Shown here piece by piece: positions 28,146 through 37,509 of a DNA stretch of 64,000 bases (its first letter is position 1; each line of letters starts with the position of its first letter). The position numbers were made by a program, and so were the translations under genes. The notes below the pieces were generated by a model. It was not told where the DNA came from, did no database searches, and saw only the letters and a program-made list of their open reading frames with translations. The stretch comes from Ostreococcus mediterraneus. Lineage: Eukaryota; Chlorophyta; Mamiellophyceae; Mamiellales; Bathycoccaceae. Location: contig WMKK01000012.1 of assembly GCA_012295225.1 (NCBI GenBank), positions 310,001-374,000 on the forward strand. The letters are read 5' to 3'.

Positions 28146-30056
28146 TTATCCATTTTCTTCGCCAACATCGACCCACGATGCGGCGGCTTCGGCACTTTCT
28201 TTGGTGTAACTGTTTGATGCGTGCTTCGGGACGAACTTGAACGATTCATCGGGCCTACCCAAGCCACACATTTCGCTAATTTCAAGCCAGTCTTTGACGT
28301 CGTCGCTCGCTAATTTAGTTTCCAAGTCTGACCTGCCAACGTAGCGCATGGGGCGCAAGTGTAGTTTTGGTACAACGTGTTGTTCAAGCAAGCCAATTGG
28401 AACGTATCGGTGCGTATAAGACATCCACTCGAGAAGATACCTTCGAGTCTTTTCGACGCCCATGGAATCAGAGCCCCAATGTTCCAACCCATACGAGCAA
28501 AAGTCCTTGAACAAATCAAGGCGCTCATTGGCGCTGATGTCCCAGTGCCGTTGCTCTTTTATCTCCGTCATGAGCCAAGGTTTGATGATTGCGCCTCTGC
28601 CAATCATGCACGTAGCGATGTTTGGATTGGCGACGTTGGCGTTGTAATCTTCAAACGTGTAAACGTCGCCGTTACCGACGAGCGTCAATCCGCTCTCTGC
28701 CGCGACAGCGGAGCAGCGATCGATGTAAGACCAATCCGCCAACCTAGAGTATCGTTGTTCCCGCGTGCGCCCGTGCAATGTGGCCGCAGCAGCGCCCCAT
28801 TTCGTCGCGCGAGGAATGATATCGTGCGCGACGTATTTTGAGGGGTCATCAAAGTACCCCATGCGAAGTTTAATAGTCACAGGCGTCGAGGATACCGCCG
28901 TCATCGAACGCACGACGTTCTTTAAACGATCCGTGTCTCGCATCAAACTACTCCCCGCACCTTTGGCACAGACGCCATCTATTGGACACCCCATGTTGAC
29001 GTCGATAAAGTCGCAACGCACTTCGTTGTCCAATAGCTCGGCGCACCGGGACATCAAATCTGGGTACCCACCGCACACTTGCACGCCGTAAAACTTTTCG
29101 CTCGGATGTCGACGCAGCAGCGCCCATTCTTTACGATCGCCCTTGAGCAAATTACTCGCCATGGCCATCTCTGACACCGTAATGTCCGCCCCTAAATCCA
29201 CACACACGCGACGAAACGGTAAATTACCGACGGTCGTCAACGGCGCCACGTAGAGCTTATTCTTGAAGTCCAACGGTCCACGTCGCTCGCGTTCATTCAC
29301 GCGTGCAGGCTCACACGCGCCATGATACCCCTGACCTCCGGCGTTGCGTTCAACCTTACTCTTTTGCGCAAACGACAAGCACTTCACCTCGATCCCCGCC
29401 GCCTTCAACGCCGCGTCAGACTTGGGAAACGCGTACGCGTTTCTCGACAACCGCTTCTGCATCTCATCCCCGAGCACATTCATCTCCGCCTCCACGCACC
29501 GGGACCCACGCATGCGCTCGTGTCCACCTGCAAACCGACATCGAATACCAAACGGACACTTTGCGCCGCTCGCGTTGATAAAAACGCACGCGGCTTTAAT
29601 ATCCGGCGGCTTGTCCCGCGTAAACCCCTCCACGTCGTGCGCGTACCCGCATCGCTTCCCGAGCTTGCACACCTCTCCACGCGCCTTGTACCGACACAAA
29701 TCTTTCGAACGCATCTCTGCTTTCTTTCGCTTGATCGCTCGTAGACTCTCGCCTTGTCGATCGCGATCTTGCCCTCGAGCCGCTCCGACGTCGACCGCCG
29801 ACGGCTCAGGGCGCCGATCGTCATCCTCCGCGACGAGCGCGCCGCGCGCGATGGGAAGTAAACCGCGAGAGATGAGCTCACGCGCGCGCGATGATACTTG
29901 CGCGTCGCGCGCGGGCGCCGGTGCGCTAGCGGCGGCGGCGGCAGGCGGCGGCGCGGACGCTCGCGCGACCGCCGCCACGTGGGTGGAATCGTCGCTCGCG
30001 TTCGTTTCCGACGACGACGACGACGACGAGGCGTCGGAGGACGAGGAGGATGGCAT
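28146..30056 (-). CDS. DUS3: tRNA-dihydrouridine synthase 3 (DUS3)
   Basis: Flavoenzyme reducing uridine to dihydrouridine in the variable loop (U47) of tRNAs. 636 residues. A Ser- and Ala-rich N-terminus is followed by two CCCH zinc fingers near 125-185 (CRYKARGEVCKLGKRCGYAH is C-x8-C-x5-C-x3-H), the hallmark of DUS3 versus DUS1/2/4. The TIM-barrel has KLYVAPLTTVGNLPFRR, YGVQVCGGYP and NMGCPID with the catalytic Cys, then LHGRTREQRYS and GNGDVY. A C-terminal helical extension completes the family form. No intron. A C/D snoRNA follows directly downstream, so a shared transcript is possible. Confidence 0.94.
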   Translation of the reverse strand: MPSSSSSDASSSSSSSETNASDDSTHVAAVARASAPPPAAAAASAPAPARDAQVSSRARELISRGLLPIARGALVAEDDDRRPEPSAVDVGAARGQDRDRQGESLRAIKRKKAEMRSKDLCRYKARGEVCKLGKRCGYAHDVEGFTRDKPPDIKAACVFINASGAKCPFGIRCRFAGGHERMRGSRCVEAEMNVLGDEMQKRLSRNAYAFPKSDAALKAAGIEVKCLSFAQKSKVERNAGGQGYHGACEPARVNERERRGPLDFKNKLYVAPLTTVGNLPFRRVCVDLGADITVSEMAMASNLLKGDRKEWALLRRHPSEKFYGVQVCGGYPDLMSRCAELLDNEVRCDFIDVNMGCPIDGVCAKGAGSSLMRDTDRLKNVVRSMTAVSSTPVTIKLRMGYFDDPSKYVAHDIIPRATKWGAAAATLHGRTREQRYSRLADWSYIDRCSAVAAESGLTLVGNGDVYTFEDYNANVANPNIATCMIGRGAIIKPWLMTEIKEQRHWDISANERLDLFKDFCSYGLEHWGSDSMGVEKTRRYLLEWMSYTHRYVPIGLLEQHVVPKLHLRPMRYVGRSDLETKLASDDVKDWLEISEMCGLGRPDESFKFVPKHASNSYTKESAEAAASWVDVGEENG

Positions 30057-30205
30057 CTGCCCTGTGTGTCGCGTGCGCGTGTCTACGCCGCGGACACCGC
30101 GCGCGGCATTCGTCCTTCGCGCGCGTGAAAGTGAGGTCGTTAGGGCGTTGAGGTTTTCGTGTTGAGGTTGTCAACCTCACACGTTGAACGTACCACACGT
30201 GATTA

Positions 30206-31825
30206 TTATTCATTCTTTGGCGATGCATCAGCGCGGCGTTTCTTATGGGCGTTGAGCACGTCGGCGTTTGCGGCGTAGAAGAGTTGCTTGGTGTAGCCCT
30301 TGACGCCGCCGCAGAGGAGTAACGCGCGGGTGGTGATTCTGGCGTCGATGCACCTGGACATTTGCGCCGTGTACTTTTGCGCCATGACGCCGCATAAGAA
30401 GGCGTATTTAGCGTCATCTGAGAGCTTGGTGACCGTGCATTCGGGTAAATAGAGGTTTGATTTGATGCAGCAGGGCATGACGACCCATCCCGCGCCGGCG
30501 TCGATGGCCATTTCGACTGAGCTCTTGTTCGCTTCGTTGCAGCCGTGCAAGGCGACGACGAACGACTGGCTGTTGACAAAGGTTTTGGCGGCGTCAATGT
30601 CGCCTCGAGTGAACTTGATGTTATCCAAAGCCACGTTTTGTTCATCGTCGTCGTCGAATGCGTCAGAGTCAGGGGAACTCTTGGAATTTTCAAAGCGATT
30701 CGACGGCTCGAATCGCTGTGCCTCGTCCCAATCGATGGATGCAGAGCTCCACGTCTCCGAAGACGCTCGCATGCTCGCAAATGCCGACGCAAAGGCGTAG
30801 AAGCTTTTTCGTCGCTTCCAATCGAACGAACGAACCATTCTCTGAGGAAACGCATAAGCTAGTAGCACTCCCACGAGTCCGTGCCCGCACGCCAAGTCGA
30901 AAAACTCCTCAAAACGCTTCTTCGCCGATTGCTCCGCCGTGTTCAAGTACGCGACAATCACCTTGAACGCTTCGACGCTTTCAATCACCTCCTTCACGCG
31001 TATATACTCCGGTGAAACTTTCTCCATGGCTAAAATAATCCCCGCTAACTCTGGCATCGTCGTCACACTCGTTGATAAATACTCCAGCATGCGCACGCGC
31101 AACGCGCCAGAGAGGTCGCTAAAGCGCGTGTGCGTCGACAAGCAGTTCGCTCGCATTGGAAACTCATCCAAATCTTTCATCGACCACTTTGCCCGCGTCG
31201 GCTTTTTCGACTCAGTTTTAACCACCACTGGTGCCTTGCCTACTAATCCTCGAATAAACGCTTCATCGCATTCGCGTTTAACATCGAGTCGAGCCGAAAG
31301 CTCTCTCGTCGGCGTGCGCTTGGACGACGAAACAAACGTCGACCCGCGAATCAAATCATGCACCTTCAAGGCCACCGCCTCGTTTGCGAACGCGCACACA
31401 GCGAAACCACGATGTAACCTATCTCTATCGCGACGAGTTTTCGGTCGACACGGCCCAAACGTCGCCACCATTGGCTTGTCCAGCATAGCCGTCGAGACGT
31501 CGACGCCACCCTTTGTGAGCTCAGCCTTCAAGTGCGCGTCGAGCGCCGTCGCGAGCTCGCACGGGTCCACGTCGATGGGCAAATTGCCAAACATAATCTT
31601 CACGCAGTCTGGGTGCGTGACGCGCACGTCTGATGCGCTGGTTGATGCGGTGCCGGCGTCGTGTTCGGACCACGAGCGAACGGCGTTGATGTCTGCGCTT
31701 TCCACGAGCGCGGCGTTGAAGGCTTCGATGCGGTCTTTGATGGACGGACCGCGAGGCGGGGCCATGGCAGCTGCGGCTCTGCGCGCGAGCACAGCTTGCG
31801 CGCGAAAGAAGCGCTTTTCGCCCAT
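30206..31825 (-). CDS. RRM-like plus class I methyltransferase fusion (METTL25/Methyltransf_32-like)
   Basis: 539 residues. The N-terminal third has an RRM-like segment (CVKIMFGNLPIDVDPCELATAL ... RGFAVCAFANEAVALKVHDLI), suggesting RNA binding. The C-terminal half has a SAM-binding motif I (FFDLACGHGLVGVLLAYAF) and a later VVALHGCNEAN ... GAGWVVMPCCI, the pattern of METTL25/RRNAD1-type and TRM13-type methyltransferases (HGCxxxT ... CCY). An acidic insertion (DDDDEQN) separates them. Likely an RNA or RNP methyltransferase, target unknown. The ATG at 31825 was used; a second Met at residue 21 is possible. Confidence 0.75.
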   Translation of the reverse strand: MGEKRFFRAQAVLARRAAAAMAPPRGPSIKDRIEAFNAALVESADINAVRSWSEHDAGTASTSASDVRVTHPDCVKIMFGNLPIDVDPCELATALDAHLKAELTKGGVDVSTAMLDKPMVATFGPCRPKTRRDRDRLHRGFAVCAFANEAVALKVHDLIRGSTFVSSSKRTPTRELSARLDVKRECDEAFIRGLVGKAPVVVKTESKKPTRAKWSMKDLDEFPMRANCLSTHTRFSDLSGALRVRMLEYLSTSVTTMPELAGIILAMEKVSPEYIRVKEVIESVEAFKVIVAYLNTAEQSAKKRFEEFFDLACGHGLVGVLLAYAFPQRMVRSFDWKRRKSFYAFASAFASMRASSETWSSASIDWDEAQRFEPSNRFENSKSSPDSDAFDDDDEQNVALDNIKFTRGDIDAAKTFVNSQSFVVALHGCNEANKSSVEMAIDAGAGWVVMPCCIKSNLYLPECTVTKLSDDAKYAFLCGVMAQKYTAQMSRCIDARITTRALLLCGGVKGYTKQLFYAANADVLNAHKKRRADASPKNE

Positions 31826-31931
31826 GGTTCGACGCGGGAGGGTGTGAAGCGCTGCGTTGTGAGGAACAGCGCTAGAGTCGAGCGCTTTACGGCGGTTCTT
31901 TTACAATTCAAATGCGGGTACTCGCGCGTGT

Positions 31932-34040
31932 TTATTGGTTCGATGTCGAGCTAGAACCAGATGCGCGGGAAAGGAAACTTAATCGGCGTCGACGCAACAC
32001 CGCGGCTGGGCTATCGTCGTTTTCGTCTTCACGCGATTCCGGCGGCGGCGGAACGGTCGTCGTCGACGGTTCCGCTTCGGACAAGCTCTCATCCGCGTCC
32101 TCAACTTGCTTGCCTGCGGCACCAGTGACGTGGTGTTCGGCAACGTCGCGCTCTTCATCGCCCGCCTGAACGCGAATAGTGGCCATTTGAGCCTCAAGTA
32201 GGCGCACTTGTGCTTGCATTGCGGTCAGCGTCGCTTCGCGTTCAGCTTCAAACGCCGCGCGCACCGCGGGCGAAGCGTCTCGCGGGATGAGAGAGAAATC
32301 TGGTCTAGTAGGCGTCATCACTGGCGTTGCAGCGGTCGCAGTGTGATTATGTACGCCTGAAACAATGTTTGTGGCCGCTTCAGTGAGACCTGGAACGCCA
32401 AATGGCGCGATTGTGGCGAACGCGAGCTGGGACTGAGCGCTCGCGGCGGCGATGGCAGACGCCACCGCCGTAGCCACTCTGTGTGCGAGCTCCTCATCCA
32501 TGGCTACTCTGCTGTGCTCAGCACCTGCGCGCGCAGCGTTTACTGCGACATTTGTAGCGAATGCTTGTGGAGAATTCCAAGGTTGCTGGGAATAGGCCGC
32601 ACCAGGTGATCCAGTGCCATCGTGTCGCGGCGTAAACGGCGGCGGCGGTGTCACACCTACCCATGGCGGCCGCGGTGGCGTATCATCCCGATGCGTTGGT
32701 GTATTCGACGTCGAAGGTTGATGTGCGGCCGCGCTGTCTGAACCTTGGGCCTGCCGCGGTGGTGTGCGTAATACATTCGCGTGCTCAGGCACTCTGTCAC
32801 CAGCGTGCGGCGTCGGCGCGCGCCGAGAAACACCCGCGTTGTCTGCCCTTGGCTCGCGCTCATGACCACCCGCTGCATCGCGACCTTCGCGGTCTAAAGC
32901 CGCGCGAACTTCTGGGGGCACATACCCAGGCTGCAACTCAGGAGGCAACGGTTGCCACTGCGCCTCTTCCTCGGCGGCGCGGGCGGCGTTTTCTCGCAAC
33001 TCACGTTCTGGCAATACCGATTGTCTACACGTCGGACACGACTGTTGTCGCTCCAGCCACGAGCGTAGACAGTGTAAATGGAAAGAATGTCCGCATGGAA
33101 GCTTTTTGGGCTTCGATCCGCCCATGTTCTCTCCAGGGCGCACCTCCATGATTTCTCTGCAAATGATGCACACGTCGTCCCCTTGCTCCAAATCTTCCGC
33201 AGTAGAATCGGGGAACCGATCGTTCAAGTTTGCCGTCACGCGACGATATCGGATGAACTCATTCACGCGTTTTCTAAAGTTTCTAAACGTCATGTACAAA
33301 TCTCTCACCAAGTGCACGGGCATCCCGTAGTACGCAAAGATTATCAAAAAGAAGACAAAGTACACAAACAACTGCAGTAAATCCGTGACGAGCTCCAAGT
33401 AGAACACGCACGTTCCCTTTCCTTGCCACTGTCCATCCATCATGCGATCTGCAACGATGATGCAGTACTTGATCAAGCCCACAAAGAGCTTCGTCGCTAA
33501 AATGACGTACTCAAAGCCAAACAACAAAAGCACACTCGGTCCTTTCTCAAGCGTGTTCGACACAATGTACGATAACATCGTCAAATCCGTCAACATCAAC
33601 GTAGCCATAAACGCAGACAATCGTACATGCGTTGTTCGGCTCAGCGTCGGCGCCGTCTCCGTGTACTGCACTCGGTCTTGATACAACCAGTGAAACACCT
33701 TTACGAACAGCAGACTCACAAACATCGCCACGAATCTCGCGTTAAACTCTTCGCGGAATATCGTCATCGCTAAGCACGTCTCCATCACTGCATCTCGTGT
33801 GCGGTCGTACAGCCGTTCTACTTCGGCTTCGCGCAGAGTGCCGAGGAACGTCGCGCGCACCGCGTGCCCCAACACCAGAAGTAACGAAAACGCGAAGTTC
33901 CCAAACGCCACCACCGCGGGCTTGCTCGTGCTAAGGAACATCACCGCCGGGAAGTACTGCTCGCGCGTGTACGCAGCATGCGCCACAACGCATGCGCTAG
34001 CGATGAAGCTGAAGAATACGTACCGCGGAAGGGCGATCAT
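31932..34040 (-). CDS. HRD1: HRD1/synoviolin-type ER E3 ubiquitin ligase
   Basis: Core E3 ligase of ER-associated degradation. 702 residues. Five to six N-terminal membrane segments match HRD1 (start MIALPRYVFFSFIASACVVAHA; later FVSLLFVKVFHWLYQDRV, a strongly conserved HRD1 motif). A RING-H2 follows at ~290-335 (CIICREIM ... LPCGHSFHLHCLRSWLERQQSCPTCR). The C-terminal ~330 residues are Pro/Ala-rich, low-complexity and cytosolic, with a helical end rich in Ala/Glu. Arrangement and length fit plant and yeast HRD1. No intron. Confidence 0.93.
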   Translation of the reverse strand: MIALPRYVFFSFIASACVVAHAAYTREQYFPAVMFLSTSKPAVVAFGNFAFSLLLVLGHAVRATFLGTLREAEVERLYDRTRDAVMETCLAMTIFREEFNARFVAMFVSLLFVKVFHWLYQDRVQYTETAPTLSRTTHVRLSAFMATLMLTDLTMLSYIVSNTLEKGPSVLLLFGFEYVILATKLFVGLIKYCIIVADRMMDGQWQGKGTCVFYLELVTDLLQLFVYFVFFLIIFAYYGMPVHLVRDLYMTFRNFRKRVNEFIRYRRVTANLNDRFPDSTAEDLEQGDDVCIICREIMEVRPGENMGGSKPKKLPCGHSFHLHCLRSWLERQQSCPTCRQSVLPERELRENAARAAEEEAQWQPLPPELQPGYVPPEVRAALDREGRDAAGGHEREPRADNAGVSRRAPTPHAGDRVPEHANVLRTPPRQAQGSDSAAAHQPSTSNTPTHRDDTPPRPPWVGVTPPPPFTPRHDGTGSPGAAYSQQPWNSPQAFATNVAVNAARAGAEHSRVAMDEELAHRVATAVASAIAAASAQSQLAFATIAPFGVPGLTEAATNIVSGVHNHTATAATPVMTPTRPDFSLIPRDASPAVRAAFEAEREATLTAMQAQVRLLEAQMATIRVQAGDEERDVAEHHVTGAAGKQVEDADESLSEAEPSTTTVPPPPESREDENDDSPAAVLRRRRLSFLSRASGSSSTSNQ

Positions 34041-34368
34041 CGCCGCGGAGGGTGCTGCGCTCGAGGCGCGGGCAATCTACGCTGTACGCGCGCGCGCTCG
34101 ACGTCGCCGCTACGGGCAGCGGAGAATTCGCGCAAAACGTGCTCGTCGTTGCTTCGCACACGTGAATGGAGTGTCGAAGAACGATACGGGCGCGAGGCGC
34201 GCGCGGAACTGAGGTTGGTTGGATTACGCGAAACACGAGTAGAATGTGGTGTCAAACACGATGTCTGAAACATGACCAGCAATGCACGCAAGCGCGCGCG
34301 ACACGCAATGAAGATACGATACGAGAAAATTAATATTATCATAATACAAGTCTAGCGAGTCTAGGATT
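34041..34368. other. Intergenic region, HRD1 / coiled-coil gene
   Basis: 328 bp between co-directional minus-strand genes. An AT-rich tract with TATTATCATAATAC lies near 34340, which could be the 5' UTR/3' UTR boundary. I see no gene or repeat. Confidence 0.4.
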
Positions 34369-36435
34369 CTAGCGAGCACGTTTGGCACTCTTCAGCATGT
34401 CGCGGTTGACGCGTATGGCTTTGTGCACCTCATCGAGACGTTCGAGGGCGCTCGCCTTTTTCTCGCGTTCTAACATGTTTCGACCGGCACCTGCAGGTAA
34501 TCGATTGATTTCGTCTTCTAATGCACTGCGTTCGAGACATAACCTCATGTTCTCATTCTCTAGAACGGCAAGGGACTTCATCCATTCATCGTAAGACGGT
34601 TTTCGAGACACCGGTTCGGGTGGCGGCATGTAATAGTGGCCTTCCGGAACTCGATCTGCGGACACTGTGCGACGAATAGATCGTCCCACTTGAGCTGATG
34701 GTGCATCCTTTTGCGACATGTCATAAAAGAAACCACTGCCGTCACGCATGCGACGCTTGTATTCGGATGCGTCAAACGGGGCACTGGAATCGAATTGCGG
34801 CGCGGGCACATTCTCCTTCGAGCCACGCTGCGCTTCATTACGCCGTTGGGCATCATTCTTTGACACGGGCGGTAACGCAATAACTTGCGATGTTTCTCTT
34901 ACCGGGACAGACGTGTTCTGGTGCGCTAAGACTGATTTAGCTGGTGCTGGCTTGGATTGTTCCGCTCGAGGTTGCGCTGGCACAGCCGCTGCGCCAATGA
35001 CTGGTGGCTGCACTGGAGGGGCTGAATAGTTGCGCATCGCCGCATATTGGCGATTTTCACGCGCCAAATCAATTTCCTTGCGCATGTCATTTACTTGTTC
35101 GCGCAATTGTGCGTTCTCTTGCGCCGCCGCATCATTTGCCCGTCGAAGAATTTCAAGCTCTCGAGCCGAAGTCTCAGCGAGCGTGTGGAAACGCTGTGCT
35201 GACCTAGCCGACTCGTTCTGCTGATCCTCACTTTGTCTTAAGCGGTCGTTCAAACGCGAGTTCTCTTCTTCCAACGCCCGTACTTTACTTTGAAGTGCCA
35301 ACGCGTCACGCTTTATCTGCTCCGTGACGTTACACGCCGTGCGCTCGCTCACTGCTCGCCTCTCCACAGCCCGACGAAGCTCTTGGTCGTTGACCTTGAG
35401 CTCGGCAATTTCCATGCGATACTTTTCTGCGTCTCGTCTCGCCTCGTCAAGCGCATCCGTCAAGTCGTCGACTCGTTTTTTCAACACAAACATGACTTTG
35501 TTGAGCTCGCCAATGTCGGCGTCTCGTGCTTTGACTCGCGCCTTGTGTTCCATGCATTGCTGCTCCAACGACGCCGCGCGTTCAGCCTCTGCGGTTGCCG
35601 CAAGTTCTGCTGCACTTTCTCTGCGCTCGCACGCGCTGAGTGACATGTTCAATCGACGAATCTGCTCTGACATTTCAGCCATTTGTGACGCCTCTCTTGA
35701 GCCTTCACCCTCAAACTTTGTAAACCGCTCAATCACACTCCGTCGCGCGTCCTCGTCGTAGGCATCTAAATCCAATCGCAGTTCATTCGGTTCGACGCTC
35801 CATGCCTTCGGAAGCGGCCTAGGCGGTGCTTGCACGCGATCCGCGTCATCAAACGCCGCAAAGTCGCCTCGCCACGCCAACGACCGTCTCTCCGGCGCCT
35901 CGGACACGGGCTCCAGATTCTCATCCTCCACCTTCTCCTCCCCTCGCGCGTGTTTCAACTCCTCTCTATAGAACTCTCGCGCGTGTGCCGCGCGTGCCGC
36001 AGCCTGTTGCGCCGCCACCCGCCTCGACGCTCTCGCGCGCGCGAGCGCCTCTTCAAACGCCGCGTCCCGCGCTGCGACGCCGCCCTCGTGCACGACGCCC
36101 CCACCGCGCGTCGCCGTCGTCGCCGCCGCCGTCGCGACTCGTCGCGGCGCACGCGCGAAATCGACGTCCGCACCGCCCGCGACCGCGTCTGCGTGCGCGT
36201 GCGCGTCGTCATTCGACGCATCGTGAAACGACACCCACTTTGAGCTCTCCTTTGTCGTCGTCGCAAAAAACCCGTCGTCGCCGCTGTCGCCGTCGCCGTC
36301 GCCGTCGAAACCCGCGCGCTCGCGCGAGGGTTCGAACATTGGATTCGTGCGCATCGGCGTCGTGGCGTACGCCGCCTCTGCGGTCGTCATGAGCGTCGAA
36401 CAGTGCGGCGCTGCGCGGAAGAGTAACGGTCTCAT
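34369..36435 (-). CDS. Long coiled-coil protein, function unknown
   Basis: 688 residues from the ATG at 36435. The N-terminal ~150 residues are Ala/Asp-rich and disordered, with a GDGDGDSGDD run. Residues ~235-470 form an almost continuous coiled coil (MSEQIRRLNMSLSACERRE ... LREQVNDMRKEIDLARENR). A Pro/Ala-rich linker follows, then a conserved-looking C-terminus: YDEWMKSLAVLENENMRL and LEDEINRLPAGAGRNMLERE, with a final helical hairpin. The latter resembles the C-terminal module of some cytoskeletal or centrosomal coiled-coil proteins, but I cannot name one. Ostreococcus has no flagellum, so an interphase microtubule or spindle role is more likely than an axonemal one (inference). Confidence 0.75.
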   Translation of the reverse strand: MRPLLFRAAPHCSTLMTTAEAAYATTPMRTNPMFEPSRERAGFDGDGDGDSGDDGFFATTTKESSKWVSFHDASNDDAHAHADAVAGGADVDFARAPRRVATAAATTATRGGGVVHEGGVAARDAAFEEALARARASRRVAAQQAAARAAHAREFYREELKHARGEEKVEDENLEPVSEAPERRSLAWRGDFAAFDDADRVQAPPRPLPKAWSVEPNELRLDLDAYDEDARRSVIERFTKFEGEGSREASQMAEMSEQIRRLNMSLSACERRESAAELAATAEAERAASLEQQCMEHKARVKARDADIGELNKVMFVLKKRVDDLTDALDEARRDAEKYRMEIAELKVNDQELRRAVERRAVSERTACNVTEQIKRDALALQSKVRALEEENSRLNDRLRQSEDQQNESARSAQRFHTLAETSARELEILRRANDAAAQENAQLREQVNDMRKEIDLARENRQYAAMRNYSAPPVQPPVIGAAAVPAQPRAEQSKPAPAKSVLAHQNTSVPVRETSQVIALPPVSKNDAQRRNEAQRGSKENVPAPQFDSSAPFDASEYKRRMRDGSGFFYDMSQKDAPSAQVGRSIRRTVSADRVPEGHYYMPPPEPVSRKPSYDEWMKSLAVLENENMRLCLERSALEDEINRLPAGAGRNMLEREKKASALERLDEVHKAIRVNRDMLKSAKRAR

Positions 36436-36638
36436 ATGTGGAGCTCAAACTCTTCCGTCGTCTTTGTGTGCGACATAGAGCGCTGATTGAGGATAAAGCG
36501 CGAGCTGATGTGCGTGATTTAGACATATCGACCGCGATCGATGGCGAGATCGAGACGATATTAGCATTACACGACGATGACTATTCAAACGCTGCGTCCC
36601 GAGCCGCTAAATTTGGGTTCTCGCGAGCGTTCTCGAGC

Positions 36639-37463
36639 TCATGCGATTCTACTTCGTAACACTTTGAGCGCGTCGACGTATGATATGGCTAATTGTAACT
36701 CCCCCGCGGGCGCGCGATAGACATCGAGCGGGCACGATGTGCGTAAATCCACCACAGTGAACGCACCTTTGCCCACGCCCGCTTCGTTCGCGCTAGCGCT
36801 CGCGTACGCCGCGTACTCCTCCAATGCTCGCGCCGCGACGTTCGCGTCATCACTGCCGCGATAGGTAAGATCTAATACCGTCCCCACGTACGCTCCGGAC
36901 CCGCTCTCGACGCGACACGGACGAACGATGAAATCCCCAGCTGCGAACGCGTCGCCCGCCACGACGAACCTATGCGCCGCGCGGTGAAAACGCACCCCAC
37001 TCGACGCCATAAACTCCGTCACCTCGCGCTGATCGCTCGACAGCAGCGTCAACGTTCCTTTTGTGTCGCTATCACTAGCACCATCGCCCGTCGATCGTCC
37101 TCGTCGCCGTCCACGACACACCACGCACCGCGTATCCGGATTCTTAAACTCCACCAACACAAACTCCTCCGGCGTCTTCGCATCCTCCTCGCTCAGCGCG
37201 CTCACGAGCGCGCCCTCGGGAATCGTCCTACGCATGATCGTTATCGTCATCGCGTGCGATACCTTCTTACTCGCGCACACGTTGAGCTCCTCGCTCAAAT
37301 GTTTGCGAAGTTGGATGAATTCGCGCACCTGAGGCGCCGCGGCTCCCGTCATGGTCGACGACGACGTCGCCGCCACCGCGCCGCCGCCGCCGCCGCCGTC
37401 ATCGCCGCCGGTGCCCGCGCCGCGCCAGGCGCACGCGATGCGCGCGCCGCGCGTCACCGCCAT
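36639..37463 (-). CDS. MED20: Mediator complex subunit 20 (MED20)-like
   Basis: Head-module subunit of Mediator, partner of MED18. 274 residues from the ATG at 37463; the frame continues upstream into the promoter and coding region of the divergent FtsH gene, so the long form is unlikely. The start MAVTRGARIACAW fits the MED20 N-terminus (MGVTxV). The C-terminal half has RFHRAAHRFVVAGDAFAAGDFIVRPCRVESGS and VGTVLDLTYRG, matching the MED20 pattern FxxCDFLVKVGTVxxGxxxxGxxxEVEY. A Gly-rich insertion near residue 20 and an Arg/Gly insertion (RGRRRGRSTGDG) are lineage-specific. Overall similarity is modest. Confidence 0.7.
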   Translation of the reverse strand: MAVTRGARIACAWRGAGTGGDDGGGGGGAVAATSSSTMTGAAAPQVREFIQLRKHLSEELNVCASKKVSHAMTITIMRRTIPEGALVSALSEEDAKTPEEFVLVEFKNPDTRCVVCRGRRRGRSTGDGASDSDTKGTLTLLSSDQREVTEFMASSGVRFHRAAHRFVVAGDAFAAGDFIVRPCRVESGSGAYVGTVLDLTYRGSDDANVAARALEEYAAYASASANEAGVGKGAFTVVDLRTSCPLDVYRAPAGELQLAISYVDALKVLRSRIA

Positions 37464-37509
37464 CTCGTCGTCGCGCGCCGACGTGTGACGCCATACCTCA
37501 CCTCGCACG

